64,000 bases of DNA from Macrosoma leucophasiata (GCA_036365455.1 JAWQUS010000026.1:13100001-13164000), one strand, 5' to 3'. Positions 31,476-42,715 are shown, counted from the first letter of the stretch. Notes: generated by a model not told the origin, from the letters alone. Translations and numbers: made by a program.

Positions 31476-31930
31476 GCGTAATTTAATTTCTTTTAATTTT
31501 TTTTCCCTTTTTTTTTTCATATTTCTTATAACTTTTTTTTTATCTCCTCGTGCCTCTTCTGGGCGCTTTACACTATCTGTCTAACCCGAGACTTGGCGAG
31601 AAGACACATAGATATTTATTCGTACATTAGTTTAACAATTGTTTCGAGTGACTCTTGCGCATAACAGTTACGCAAACTGCAGTATTAACTGGAAACAATA
31701 AATCATTGTTGCAAACAGTTGTTAAAGTTAACCGAGTGTGAATTGATTGGTTTACCGTTAGCTGCTGTTAGATTTGACCATTAAAGTAAATTAAAAAAAA
31801 AATAACATTCAGATCACCACTTTACAAGATTAAAATCGAATAAAAAAAAAAGTCGAATCAAAATACATACATAAAAAAATAAAAATAATTTAAAAGTCTG
31901 TCATCAATCATAAATATTGATTTATTTATT
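31476..31930. other. T-rich stretch with a LINE-B trace
   Basis: 31562-31612 resembles the LINE-B tail (TGTCTAACCCGAGACTTGGC). The rest is unrecognised. Confidence 0.4.
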
Positions 31931-31931
31931 A

Positions 31932-32041
31932 CATCTGGGCGACAAGCGAAGGACCATTTGGCCTTGTACTTTGACAGAGGGGTAAGTCCGAATATGGCTC
32001 TCCGGTCCGCCGCTGCGGCCGGAGTCCCGTGTTGCTCTATG
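31932..32041 (+). mobile_element. hAT-M right-end fragment
   Basis: TCTGGGCGACAAGCGAAGG to GTTGCTCTATG with the GC-rich inner TIR. The left half is absent. Confidence 0.75.
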
Positions 32042-32077
32042 GCTCATTTGATCTAACTGAGATATTCGAACAAGTTT

Positions 32078-32463
32078 TTTTTTAGGCAACAAAAATGGCG
32101 AAGAAGCATAGAGTTCAGACGGACGTTAAGTGATGATGAGTGATGACTTATTTATATACTGTCTGATGGTGGAGTCAAAAATCTTAGGAATTGGCGTGCA
32201 TGTATGAAGGGAATGATGAATGTAGGCACGGAAGGTGTGTCAGGACCGGGATATCTGGCGCTCCACGCTCTCTGCCTACCCCGTTAGGGACCTGGCGTGC
32301 AGATATAACCAGAGATCAAAATGAAAATGCGTTGCCGCCCCTGAGACCTTAGTTGTTATGTCTCTGTGATAGTTATTACCGGGCTATTCCATCCAACTTG
32401 AACACGATAGTGATGAGCACTACTCTTCGGCGGCATATAGCTTAGGTAAGTCGGTGGTGCCTT
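32078..32463 (-). mobile_element. LepA split by LINE-B
   Basis: LepA tail blocks at 32078-32144 and the rest at 32309-32463, separated by the LINE-B fragment. It meets a sense LepA head-to-head at 32464. Confidence 0.7.
32176..32308 (+). mobile_element. LINE-B 3' end inside LepA
   Basis: GCATGTATGAAGGGAATGAT through ACCTGGCGTGCAGATATA. Frame-broken compared with the copies at 13360 and 54803. Confidence 0.75.
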
Positions 32464-32743
32464 GGTAGGGCTCTAGTGACGGAGCTCGCGAGCGTAGGCA
32501 CCACCGCATTACCTTATGTACTTGCCGCTAAATGGTAGTGTTCAGCACTGTCGTGTTCCGATCCGGTGGTAATGTACGGCCCTGTAATTTCCGGCACAGA
32601 GGTATAACACGTTAAGCCTCAGAAGTGGTAACTCATCTGCATTTTGACCTTGGTCTTTGTGTGGGTGTCTATAGGCTGTAGTCATCACTTAACATCAATG
32701 TGAACTGCATGCTTGTTTACCACTTCCACTACATAAAAAAAAG
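32464..32743 (+). mobile_element. LepA, full-length
   Basis: GGTAGGGCTCTAGTGACGGA to CCACTACATAAAAAAAA. It forms an inverted pair with the copy ending at 32463. Confidence 0.88.
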
Positions 32744-33270
32744 AAAACCTGCCACTGGAACTCTACGACGTCTTTTGGCTGACATGATGTTAATGATGGA
32801 GAACTATATAATGATTCCTGGTGCGTGTTCCAGTTAGAAGACTGTACGGAATGTAGGGCCATGTAATTTCCAACACAGAAGCAAACATTGTAGAAGTAGT
32901 CAAGGAATGTTTCGAGTAACGTCTTAGAATATGGGTGTAAGACAATAAGTGAGTTCGACTCACGTACGCCAGCGTACCGCGCGATAATGAACTTCGTTCC
33001 TAAAGTTATTGAAGGGTTTCTCTATTCCATGAAATATATTATAAAGAATCCAAATGAAAACAAATTAAGGCAATTGAGTCACAAAGTCATAAGTTTAGGG
33101 GGCGCCGGAAAACTTTTTTCTTTGATAACAAAATCACAAACTCCGAAGTATTAAAAGCTTATGTTGCGTAATCAGTTAGAGGCCATAATAATTGCGAGCC
33201 TGCTCGGAGCGGGATGTTGTGCAACGTGTAGGTGGGTTGTCTGATAGCGATTGCTGCCGCTAATTTAATA
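32744..33270. other. Nothing recognised
   Basis: No repeat or coding motif. Confidence 0.4.
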
Positions 33271-33281
33271 ACTTTGATTTA

Positions 33282-33515
33282 TTTGTTTTTATATTATTTC
33301 GCATTAACACATGCTTGTGAAATATATTTTATTTTTAAAGAAAAATGGAAAGAAAAATTTGACTTCAGGCGAGGCTCGAACTCGCGACCTACTGGGAATC
33401 TAGTCCAGCCGCTCTTCCAATTGAGCTACTGAAGCCCTGCCCGATTTGTCAAATCTTTCCTTCACATATATTGCATTGCTTTATGGTAGCAGCAGCGCCA
33501 TCTAGGAAGATAGGA
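33282..33515 (-). mobile_element. tSINE-1
   Basis: Body, tRNA head (CGAGGCTCGAACTCGCGACC; CTTCCAATTGAGCTACTGAA) and part of the leader, up to GCAGCGCCATCTA. Confidence 0.78.
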
Positions 33516-33949
33516 AGATTATAGAGACGGAATAAAAGTTAAAGGAGAAAAATATTTTACTGCATTGGAAGTCTCAAAAAATTTCAGAAGAATCTTTCAG
33601 ACTATTCACTTCCAAAAAAAAATGGTTTAAGAAACCTCGACGTCATTTTCAATGATCTGCCTAAGACAAATACGTATGGGTTTAAAGAAAAAAACCATTT
33701 TGTTTTTATTCAAGTTCCCTTATATTTTTGTATGTAAATCATAAGAAGACTCAGATAATACATCTAAAAATCGAGTTTCATTAGGTATATATAAAAGAAG
33801 AAGAAAATACACATAAAAATCTATAAAAAGTAGTGCTTGCAATTAAGAAATTATCCGCACAATCCCAGATTCTGCAAGAACCACTCGATTTCACCATCAA
33901 ACTATTCAGAAGGTCGGGCTTTATGTAGGCGGCCTGTCTTGAGACGGCA
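33516..33949. other. Nothing recognised
   Basis: AT-rich, no motif. Confidence 0.4.
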
Positions 33950-34490
33950 CTAGTCTACTTCACCGGGCAATCGGCGAGCGCAGAAGGCGCTCCAGCCTAG
34001 CAAAAAAGTTAGCGCAACTGCCTAAGGGTGACCCTGACATGCCATTGGCGTTAAACCCTATTCTAAGTGAACAGGGTTTTATCCTGCTTGATAAATTATT
34101 TAAAGGCCGTATTCCCATTTTGGGTTTACCGGGGGGTGTTGTTTATCAGCCGGTTGACGTCGGCTGCGGCCAGGACCATTTCTACCATGGCGTTGGGAAG
34201 GTGGGGGTTAGACTTGAAATACAAGTATCTATCCAGCAGGGGCTGGAGTTTGCTCATGTCAAACATGAGCGAGAAGGAGAGTACCTCGTTGATGAGGTCG
34301 AGCGGCGCCTGAGGGGGGCCGGGGGCGGGAGCCTGATGGGCCGTGGGTGGGGCCTGAGGGGCCTGGGTGGGTTTGCGGCGAGGTGCGGCAGTGGCGGCCA
34401 GCGGGGGCCTGGGTTGGCGCAGGGGCCGGGATTCAGTTATACCAGTCGATAGTTCATAATATATTAACGCTCCATCTATCACCTCCACTT
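33950..34490 (-). pseudogene. Probable LINE coding relic (ORF1 end / ORF2 start)
   Basis: A GC-rich minus-strand segment. The frame 34126-34488 is Pro/Ala/Gln-rich at its N-terminus, then has MFDMSKLQPLLDRYLYF and MVEMVLAAADVNRLINN. After a frameshift at about 34126 the strand continues open with KMGIRPLNNLSSRIKPCS, LRIGFNANGMSG and ANFFARLERLL. The NANGM phrase resembles the start of a LINE endonuclease domain. Alternatives: a host exon or a different retroelement. Recognition is tentative. Confidence 0.4.
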
Positions 34491-34801
34491 ATCGCTCCAG
34501 CTACTCACTCCGCTTACCGCTCCATCTTGCCGCTCACACTACCACCACGCCACCGCGAAAGCTTGGCCAGGCGGTACTGTACACGTGGGCCGGCAGATTT
34601 ACCGCCGTATCGTTAGTACCGTGTTTTGCAATTGTGTTTTATCTCGACCAGTTGTCGCTTGATAATATTTTAAATGGACTGACAATATTCGCGTTTACGT
34701 GAAACCCGGAAAATAGGTTCAAGATTTGCCGTTTATTTATGTACTCAAGAAATATTGCGTAATGAGTTTGGAACGAAACAATCTTAATATTAGACACTTG
34801 T
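34491..34801. other. Nothing recognised
   Basis: CTCCATCT/CGCTCCAGCT phrases repeat loosely at 34468-34530, otherwise no motif. Confidence 0.35.
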
Positions 34802-35060
34802 TATAAGTTCACATTGATGGTAAGTCAATATTGCAGCCTATAGATATCTTCACAAACCGATCAGAATGCATTATACGTAGCCATCCCTGACTAAGTGTAT
34901 TTTAACGGGAACTTTAGGCAAAGAGTACCATCAATGCACACTGTATGCCTGTTTACCACTTCATGACATAAAAAAACAAAGCCTCCGTGATAATTAACCG
35001 GAATAAGATAGTACTGAACAATACCATTTGGTGTGTATTTTAACGGGAACTTTAGGCAAA
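34802..35060. repeat. Mosaic of LepA fragments, both orientations
   Basis: Minus tail at 34806-34880, plus tail at 34929-34975 (CTGTATGCCTGTTTACCACT) and a minus middle piece at 34987-35035. A short sequence (GTGTATTTTAACGGGAACTT) occurs twice, at about 34897 and 35032. Confidence 0.55.
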
Positions 35061-35329
35061 GAGCTGATATTTTTATAAATAACTAGTGGTAGAGTGCCAG
35101 TCAGAGATCGAGGATCTATAAAGAAAACATTATCACCCGAATAGTATATATAAACATAGTATAAACGTAGTATAAACAAAATAAGTAGATCTATCTGCCG
35201 CCATATAGTATTGTTCAGTACTATCTTATACCGGGAGAATTGCTGTGTGAGAATTGAAGAGAGTTGCTGTGTTTTCAGCTAAACTTATACGCTTGCATCC
35301 CTACCCACCCCATGGGAGAAATATAGTCG

Positions 35330-35500
35330 GAAAGATATCTTGGAAAAAGTTATAAAGTGAATAGTTCGCAGAACAGCCAGCTAACTTAAATAGGCCTCTC
35401 ACGAGATGGACCAATGACCTGGGCAAGGTCGCATAAAACTGGTTGCGATAGGAACCGGTCTCAAAAGCCTATGGACGATGGACGAGTAATTGCTGATAAT
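35330..35500 (+). pseudogene. RTE-like LINE ORF C-terminus, degenerate
   Basis: One frame reads RPLTRWTNDLGKVA, stop, NWLR, stop, EPVSKAYGRW, a pattern typical of RTE LINE C-termini (RPxxRWxDD...W..AYxxxW). Two stops break it. Confidence 0.55.
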
Positions 35501-35525
35501 ATGGTGGTGATAGTGTTTTCTTTAT

Positions 35526-35580
35526 TAATGTATGTATGTATCTTCACGCCAGCTCCCTGACGGGTAGGCATAGAGTGTTT
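35526..35580 (-). repeat. LINE-B tail fragment
   Basis: GTATGTATGTATCTTCACGC then CAGCTCCCTGACGGGTAGGC, the reverse of the LINE-B end. Confidence 0.6.
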
Positions 35581-35639
35581 TCTAAGACGAACAGAATCGC
35601 AAGATTGTCAAAGAGTAAATAAAATACTTTTATATTTTT

Positions 35640-35830
35640 TTACTGGTGGTTGAGTCCCAAGTGTAGGAGCTCGTGCTTGGGCAGTGGTGCATTACATAAT
35701 CTGCCGATAAATGGTTGAGTACAGCATAATCATGTTCCGTACTAATTAAGAAACTGTTACACGGAATTAACAACTTAGGTCTTACGGATGTCAACGCATC
35801 TGAATTTTGCCTTCTGGTTTTTGTATATGT
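35640..35830 (+). mobile_element. LepA, old diverged copy
   Basis: ACTGGTGGTTGAG, TGCCGATAAATGG, AACTTAGGTCTTACG and AACGCATCTGAATTTTGCC keep family order with heavy substitution. The tail is lost at about 35830. Confidence 0.65.
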
Positions 35831-35840
35831 AACCGGCCAA

Positions 35841-36245
35841 ACCCGAATATAGGCGAAACTAGTTCAAATAATACTGCCCTTTAAGCAATCAGCTAAACTG
35901 GTACAGACTCTATCTCTCGTGTTTTATGAGCGAGACGGGGACCGTGGGCACAGTAAATAGATACAAACAGTATGGAAACTAAGCCCATTTTATAAAATAT
36001 TTACCTACACTCCATTGAAGCAACAGGGGTGTCACTAATTTTTTTAAATAATGGTGTTATTATTTTTGCATTACTGACGTTTACTCAATTGTATTGGGAT
36101 GTTGACTATTTTTTTATTGGTTAACCTGTAATAGTCTTGGATATATAAATACTATTTGTCTTTGAAACATATAGTCAATAAATACTTAAAAGTTGTTAAG
36201 ATATAACGATTCAAAATGTTGCGAATTGTGAAATGACTCAAAACG
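35841..36245. other. Nothing recognised
   Basis: AT-rich. Confidence 0.4.
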
Positions 36246-36450
36246 GCCTAAACGACCCGGTTAGTCCAGCGGTGCGAAACCACCGTTTGATTCGAAGGGT
36301 CGCGGGTTCGATTCCCGCACCGGAACAAATATTTGAATGGCCTACAGATATTTGTTTCGGGTCTGGGTGTTTGTGTATGTATTGTATGTGTACAACGGCA
36401 TCCACGACACAGGTTAAATATTTTTTACATACATAAGTAGTTATAAAAAA
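36246..36450 (+). mobile_element. tSINE-2
   Basis: The tRNA-like head has GGTTAGTCCAGCGGTGCG (A box) and a clean B box in GCGGGTTCGATTCCCGC. The body reads GTTTCGGGTCTGGGTGTT then GTACAACGGCATCCACGACA. Related heads or bodies at 9300 and 15236. Confidence 0.72.
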
Positions 36451-36480
36451 AAACAAACATATACTAAAAGAAATTAAAAA

Positions 36481-36640
36481 TAATGCGCCGCCGGCATCGG
36501 GAACAGGGTCCAAGCTATTGGTGGTTAGGGTCACGGAGACAGGAACCTCCTCACTATACGTGCCGTGCCGAGGAGTACCGCCTTCTGTATTTGACCCATG
36601 ATCCAACCTTGATCTTATTATTATTATAGTTTTAAGTACG
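36481..36640. repeat. Probable retroposon segment with (ATT)n edge
   Basis: GC-richer than its flanks, ending TTGATCTTATTATTATTA. No second copy in the window. Tail composition suggests a retroposon. Confidence 0.3.
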
Positions 36641-36883
36641 GCAGACAGTTTAATTTTGATATAACTTGTAGATCTTTGTTTTTTGTTTTGTCTTAAAAAT
36701 AACAAAACTGAGTGCTAATTACTTGGGTGTTTTTATAGTTCTGACGACAGTACAATCTGTGGAATACTGCAAAGAGTTGTCGAGACCGGGCGAGTTTCTC
36801 TTCCCCTCACCCACTCGGGTAGGCAGGATAATAAAAAGCTACCCCGACAAACTTCGTATCTCCTTAGAGGTATAAACAGGTTA

Positions 36884-37051
36884 GGTCGACACGGGCCACC
36901 GGCCGCGGCGGACTGGAGGGGAGTTTAATAAAATGCAGAAACAATTTCACGCACACATTTAAACATATAGGCGACAGGTATAGGTCCATTTGGGCTACTA
37001 CTTTGACAGAAGGGAAAGCCTGTATATGGCTACTCCCCTCCGGTGTTGCTC
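36884..37051 (+). mobile_element. hAT-M, internally deleted
   Basis: Left inner TIR (ACGGGCCACCGGCCGCGGCG) is joined after GGGGAGT directly to the TTTAATAAAATGCAGAAACA block. The right end GTTGCTCTGTG is intact. GGTCGA occurs at both edges but the left terminal 11 bases are missing. Confidence 0.75.
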
Positions 37052-37182
37052 TGTGGGTCGAAGGGTGCTGCACTGTTCGGTGTTAGGTTTTTGCTCATAG
37101 TACATTTTTACAGACAGTATTATTTGAACTAGTTTAGCCTAGGCAAAACTAGTTCTACAATTGGGTTTGGCCGGTATCTTAT

Positions 37183-37256
37183 ACATAGACTGCTGTCATC
37201 ACGTAACGTCCCCGTGACCTGCATGCTTGTTGGACACCTTCGGTCCATAAAAAATA
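37183..37256 (+). repeat. LepA tail fragment
   Basis: GACTGCTGTCATCACGTAAC to CCATAAAAAATAA. Confidence 0.6.
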
Positions 37257-38514
37257 ATAATTCTCGATCCCAAGATCTAAAACCAAACAGAAGCAGGTAC
37301 AGTACTCTTTCGCAGGCTCGATTTGCAATATCAATTGTTGAGCACTGTTCTAGTATCGCTCTGCCACTGAGACTTGTTATAAAACATTGAATAGCACAAC
37401 AAAACGAAAGACTGTCAAGGAAATTAATTGAAATGTTAAGACAAAGGCGAAATGAACAAAACGTAACTGCTCGTAGAACAAAGGGAATAAAGGATTAAAA
37501 AGGACCCAACGGTTAATGAAAGCGTGTGTAGCAAAACGTATTCCTTATGAGAAATATAAAATATATGAAAATAATGCTTGGAAAAAATATGTGATGCATT
37601 TATTATACACTACCGTCCCGCGTCGTTATGGCGATTCTTTCTGAAAAATATCGAATCTCGATTGATAAAGAGTGAAGATCTGTAATGTTTTTGTATGTTT
37701 GTATGTATCTTCATGCCAGGGCCCTTACTTATAATGTTTTTGCTTCCCGAATATGTATTTATACTCATTCAATCGAAGATGATTCTAAAAAACGACACTG
37801 GTTTTAGTTTTACGTGAATATCGTGTCATTTCTTTACAAATCATAGTTACTGTGATCAATACCTTCGAGAAAGTCGATTCTCTAGTATTGAGTATTGATC
37901 CACTGAATCGATCCTGTAGAGTGTATCGATAGATATATTTTTTTCTAATCCAACAAATCGATTTCAAGATGAATTGATTTCAGATCGCCATTCCCAAAAA
38001 AACATACGTTCAGACGAACTTACTCCTCCTTTTTTGAAGTTGGTTCAAAAGAGTAAATGCCTACTACAAGTAGAATACTAAAGGTTGTAGTATCTCGACA
38101 AAAAGAGGATGTGGTCGGACCATCCGTGACTTCCTCCATCAGAGTTCTACTACCACATGCAAAAGTTGTTAATATCATAACTACATCGCTGAATCGTATG
38201 CAGCGTAACTGGGACTCAGTCAAAAGTTTTAATTTCGTTTAATTTTGATATTTGAACAAACTTAGTTAATGTGGGGAACGTTTCAGCGGTTGAATTGTAA
38301 CAAAGTTGAGGAATACGAATTGTCCGAAAATAACGTTATAGGGATGGGTATTTTGTCGATAATTCGTGCGAATGAAATGTCGGTAGCAGTGAAATATCAT
38401 TACCCTCGGAAGTGATAATGTCCCTATATTGTAACCTCTTGTTTTATGTAAACGTATTGTTGATATATTATCTAGTTATATATCTGGCTTCGTGACGATT
38501 CCTCTAGTGCAGTC
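37257..38514. other. Long stretch with almost nothing recognised
   Basis: A LINE-B tail trace lies at 37700-37728 (GTATGTATCTTCATGCC). Complementary-looking frames at 38020-38242 have no family motif. Confidence 0.4.
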
Positions 38515-38665
38515 AATCAATCGAACAATGACGGTGAAACCATTCTATCAGTAGTAATACAATTATGCGACAAAGCTAACAGCGTCTTGCGATAAAAATG
38601 CCGCCAATGTGAGCGCCAATCCGCATACCTAGCGTAGCGTTTATGGTAAATCCTGCCCATAAAGG
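38515..38665 (+). repeat. RTE-type LINE 3' UTR, diverged
   Basis: TTGCGATAAAAATGCCGCCA then GAGCGCCAATCCGCATAC matches the 46378 copy in the same orientation. The GTCCAGCAG tail is lost. Confidence 0.5.
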
Positions 38666-39105
38666 AAAGAAAAATAATGCTTTATTGGTGCAGACGTGAG
38701 ACCAAGACGTGTTTATCACAGTCATGATAAATAAAAAGTAAAAAAAAACAAACTGACCATATACAATGTCAAATTGTAGGGACCTGGATTACTGACATGT
38801 GATGACCATCAATAAGGGATAAAAATTAAAAAAAAAAACAACAACAATATAACTACACGATACTGTTGTAAACTTCTTTTATCCATCCAACAGAAAACAA
38901 CTTCTGGCTTAAGTGATGATGATTGACGCCGTAGTATACTCTCCATCAATGCGAACAGTATAAAATGCAAGTGAATTGAAACGGAAGCTCGTTAACCGAA
39001 TAAAAAACAAAGTAAATTTTGTTCCGTTTACGATACTAACTTTATGATTGCAATCAGCGACAAAATCTTCCAAATCATTCACTTTGTCGTTCCTTTTTAC
39101 GTTTC
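38666..39105. other. Nothing recognised
   Basis: AT-rich. Frame 38909-39136 on the minus strand ends inside the inverted array. Confidence 0.4.
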
Positions 39106-39110
39106 GCTTC

Positions 39111-39234
39111 TTTACAAGAATAATGTGACATTTCATATAGAACGATTGAGATGAAATGTCACGTTATTCTTGTAAGAATAATGTTGCATTTCATAAAGAA
39201 CGATTTAGATGAAATGTCACATTATTCTTGTAAA
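39111..39234. repeat. Alternating inverted array, four arms
   Basis: A = TTTACAAGAATAATGTGACA (39111-39135); its inverse at 39152-39175; then AGAATAATGTTGCATTTCAT (39175-39194) and its inverse at 39209-39234. The two loops TATAGAACGATTGAGA and TAAAGAACGATTTAGA are direct copies, so a hairpin unit of about 58 bp has been tandemly duplicated. Confidence 0.85.
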
Positions 39235-39529
39235 GAGGCGGTTTCAATAGAAATAAAAAATATAGAGATTTTATCGATACTTTCAACGAACTGCCCATCA
39301 CTAAGTTTTTACTTTGTATGTGCTCTTAGCGTTGTAATAAAAGGGGGCGTACAAAGTAGCTTCTTTGTTTGATCTCGAATGTAGCAAAGTAACCTTATTT
39401 TGGCTAAGTTGATTGTTGAGATTTTAACTTTGCTCTTTAGTAAAGAAAGAGCAGAAACTGGTTTGTCGTTATACGGGGATTTTGTGGAGTTCATTTATTT
39501 AGGATATTGGATTTTAGATATGATAAAGG

Positions 39530-39812
39530 TTTTTTTTATGTAATGGAAGTGGTAAACAAGCATGCTGTTCACATTGATGTTTAATGATGACTGTAGCTTT
39601 TAGAAACCCACACGAAGACCAAGGTCATGCGGATGCGTAACCACTCCTGAGGCTTAAGGTTTTATGCCTCTGTGCCGGAAATTACAGGGCCGTACATTAC
39701 CACCTAACCGGAACACGATAGTGCTAAAAACTACCAATTAGCGGCAAGTATATTAGGTAATGGGGCACCTACGTCCGCGAACTCCGCCATTAGAGTTCTA
39801 CCACTAGTAAAA
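39530..39812 (-). mobile_element. LepA, near full-length
   Basis: TTATGTAATGGAAGTGGTAA to CTACCACTAGTAAAAG, with small internal deletions. Confidence 0.85.
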
Positions 39813-39938
39813 GGTGAGGATTTGTGAGTGTTTAGATCTATTGTGAAGGCTCGTGAGCGTGGGTACCGCGTTACCTTTATTCTCATCATTATATCAGTCG
39901 AAAAGCAAAAAATAAAATCATTTTTATTTATTTAATAA

Positions 39939-40240
39939 CGAGCTGTGACCGCGACTTCGTCCGCGTCAGAATTTATGATTGTTCAGTCTCTACCCAGACA
40001 AAGTCGTGGGCGCAGCTAGTATAAAAGTTGCTCGTTATTACATAAGCTATCTACCAGTGAAAGTCCCGTCAAAATCGGTCCAGCCGTTCCCGAGATTAGC
40101 GGGAACAAACAGACAGACAGACAAAAATTGAAAAAATGTTGTTTTGGTACATGTACCGTGTATACATACATACGCATTTAGTAAAAAGCGGTTATTTTTA
40201 TATTACAAACAGACACTCCAATTTTATTTATTTGTATAGA
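39939..40240 (-). mobile_element. Helitron-like element, second copy of the 12731 family
   Basis: The minus strand begins TCTATACAAATAAATAAAAT and ends at a mutated CTCG instead of CTAG. The double-ended hairpin region (39939-40020) is kept, with CTAG at its inner edge (40015-40019). Confidence 0.72.
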
Positions 40241-40254
40241 TGTATAGATAATAA

Positions 40255-40390
40255 TAATAGAAACCCATTATACGTACCACTGCTGGGCACGATTCTCTCC
40301 CCTTTTTAGGGGGTGGCCTGGAGCTTACTCCACCACGCTGCTCCAATGCAGATTGGTGGAGATACGGGTTAGTGGCCAACCCGCTTTATT
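40255..40390 (-). mobile_element. 5S-SINE, 3' part only
   Basis: The reverse complement has TGGAGTAAGCTCCAGGCCAC and GAGAATCGTGCCCAGCAGTG, matching the tail of 50496-50866. The 5S-like head is absent (5' truncation). Confidence 0.7.
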
Positions 40391-41699
40391 CATTTATTTA
40401 ATGTTAATAAATAAATTCCTTAATTAATCTAAGTATACTTACCTAAGCAGATAATTTTGAGTCGGCGCCAAACGAACATCGGACACGTTCACGCAGACAA
40501 AGTCACGGATAAAAGCTCTATTCATGATAAATTGTTTCAATACAATAGAAAAAGTACTGAAACTTGAGAAAGGCAATCAAAGCTAATTAAGAATCAAAGT
40601 ACAATCTGCTCAAACATCACTCCCACGGTACAAGGAAATGGAACAATAAGCTAACAACGTAATGATGCAGGCTGTCTGTACTAGCCAATTGAGTTCAGTG
40701 GCAATGCTCGGAGTGGTCACGCTCGGGGGTCAAGAATCTTATAGAGTAAGCCGCCGACGAGTGAAGCCTTATTAGATCGATTCCTGATGTCTCCTGGAGA
40801 CAGATCATTAAGCCAATTGATTAGAAGTACAAAAGCTCGAATTTATTTATAGTTTGTTTGTTTAGACTTTTATGTTTAACGTGTACCTACTCATGAATTG
40901 TAGTCAAAATAGCAACATATTTGTGGTAGAAATAATGTCAAATCAAATTATTATACTTTTGTGTGTAGGAGTATTCAATTATCATCAATATGAACTGCGT
41001 GATTATCGCTACCAGCATTCCACAAGAAAGTCGTGTAAGTAATAAATAGTTATTTCGTGTAGATTTGAAAATTATATGAAACAACCTAAACATAGGATTT
41101 TTTATGTAATTTCAATTTTGTTTTGATAACATTTAGTTTATCGAAAATTCATTAAATCACTTGGAAATAATAACATTTTCCTGTGATAGGTTAAATTATA
41201 AAAAGAAGGAATTAATTGATACAATGATTGATATATCAAATAAAACCTTAAAAATAAAATTAATAATCGTCCAAAATACCTAAGTTAACAGAAGACCCTG
41301 CCAAAAAAATCAGAAGGGAAAGGGAAATCATAAAAATATAAAAATTATTTATTACAAAATAAGTTACCAACAAAAAAATAAGAGTACACAACGTTATTCT
41401 TTATTTGTACATTACGAGTTTGATAGTTATTAAATACTGCAAAAAAGAAAACTCAAGTAGTGTCTCGTCTATCCATCTTATCTACGGCCTACTGCACTCA
41501 CGCCCTGCGTCCGATGCCCTTGCCCTATCTGCACAGTGTTGAGGCAGGCCAGTTACATTGTTTCTTCGTAGATACGGAAAATTTTGTTATTTTATTTGTA
41601 ATGCAACTAATTTAGCAAATAGCATTGCATTCGCCATTTATGGTTCGTGATTTTTGTACCTTTGTGTTTAGTTATTTAATCTTTCAAATATAAAAAAAA
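40391..41699. other. Long stretch, nothing recognised
   Basis: No repeat match or coding motif. 41460-41560 is GC-richer but has no convincing frame. Confidence 0.4.
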
Positions 41700-41740
41700 C
41701 ATGAGTCGGACTTAATGCTAGGCAGCATTCTCTGCCAGTT

Positions 41741-42030
41741 CCACTGGTGGTACAGCTCCAGTGATGGAGCTCGCGGGCGTAGGTTCCACCGCATTACCTA
41801 ATATACTTGCCGCTAAATGGTAGTGTTCAGCACTATCGTGTTCCGGTCAGGTGGTAAAACGGCTCTGTAATTTCCGGCACAGAGGCATAACACCTTAGGC
41901 CTCAGGAGTGGCAACGCATCCGCATTTTGACCTTGGTCTTTGTGTGGGTGTTTATAGGCTGCAGTCATCACTTAACATCAATGTGAACTGCATACTTGTT
42001 TGCCAATTTCATTGCATAAAAAAAAACTTT
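41741..42030 (+). mobile_element. LepA, full-length
   Basis: ACTGGTGGTACAGCTCCAGT to TTCATTGCATAAAAAAAAA. Just upstream, 41704-41740 (GAGTCGGACTTAATGCTAGG) resembles the LINE end at 57690. Confidence 0.88.
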
Positions 42031-42111
42031 TTCCAATGACATAAAATACCAAAAGAGGGGTAACATTAAGCCAAAATCACAAAAGTAGGTATTTCATTGT
42101 ATTTAAACGCA

Positions 42112-42212
42112 ACTTCTTCACGCCTATAATCCCCGAAGGGGTAGCAGAGGTAAATGCAAGCAATCAAGCATACATGCAAACACCCACGATTCGCCGGTTA
42201 CGTTTCGTTCAT
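42112..42212 (-). repeat. tSINE-3 tail fragment
   Basis: CTTCTTCACGCCTATAATCC and CACCCACGATTCGCCGGTTA match 51555-51885. Confidence 0.65.
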
Positions 42213-42394
42213 TGTATTAATTTGCTCGTATTCATATTTAAGTGATTAAAATATAATTATTTGTTTAAGGCACCGACTTCAAACCTATTAGTAAATGGCA
42301 CATATAAATAATAGGTAGTATATGATTACAATTAAATCTTTATTATTTTTTACTTACCTGTTTTGAAGCCGGTTTTTCTTAACGTAGTTATTTT

Positions 42395-42715
42395 TATTTT
42401 ATTTTTAAAGAAAAATGGAAAGAAAAATTTGACTTCAGGCGAGGCTCGAACTCGCGACCTGCTGGGAATCTAGTCCAGCCGCTCTTCCAATTGAGCTACT
42501 GAAGCCCTGCCCGATTTGTCAAATCTTTCCTTCACATCTATTGCATTGCTTTATGGTAGCAGCAGCGCCATCTATTACCAACTATGCTAGTTAGGCAACC
42601 GATATAATAGACTTTTCAGTTTATTGAATATCGTAAAGAAGTCGCTTTTACCCTTAATAATTGTTTTATATTATTTCGCATTAACACATGCTTGTGAATT
42701 ATATTTTATTTAAAA
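42395..42715 (-). mobile_element. tSINE-1 dimer junction
   Basis: One complete unit (body, tRNA head, leader) is followed without a gap by the body end of a second unit: the leader start AATAATTGTT runs straight into TTATATTATTTCGCATTAAC at about 42660. A head-to-tail dimer of the SINE. Confidence 0.75.

Noticed and set aside
36233..36705. Frames at 36233-36436 (plus) and 36238-36705 (minus)
   Set aside because: Both overlap the tRNA-headed SINE and the adjoining retroposon segment.
38020..38242. Opposed frames at 38020-38223 and 38057-38242
   Set aside because: They overlap on opposite strands, are short, and lack motif or repeat context.
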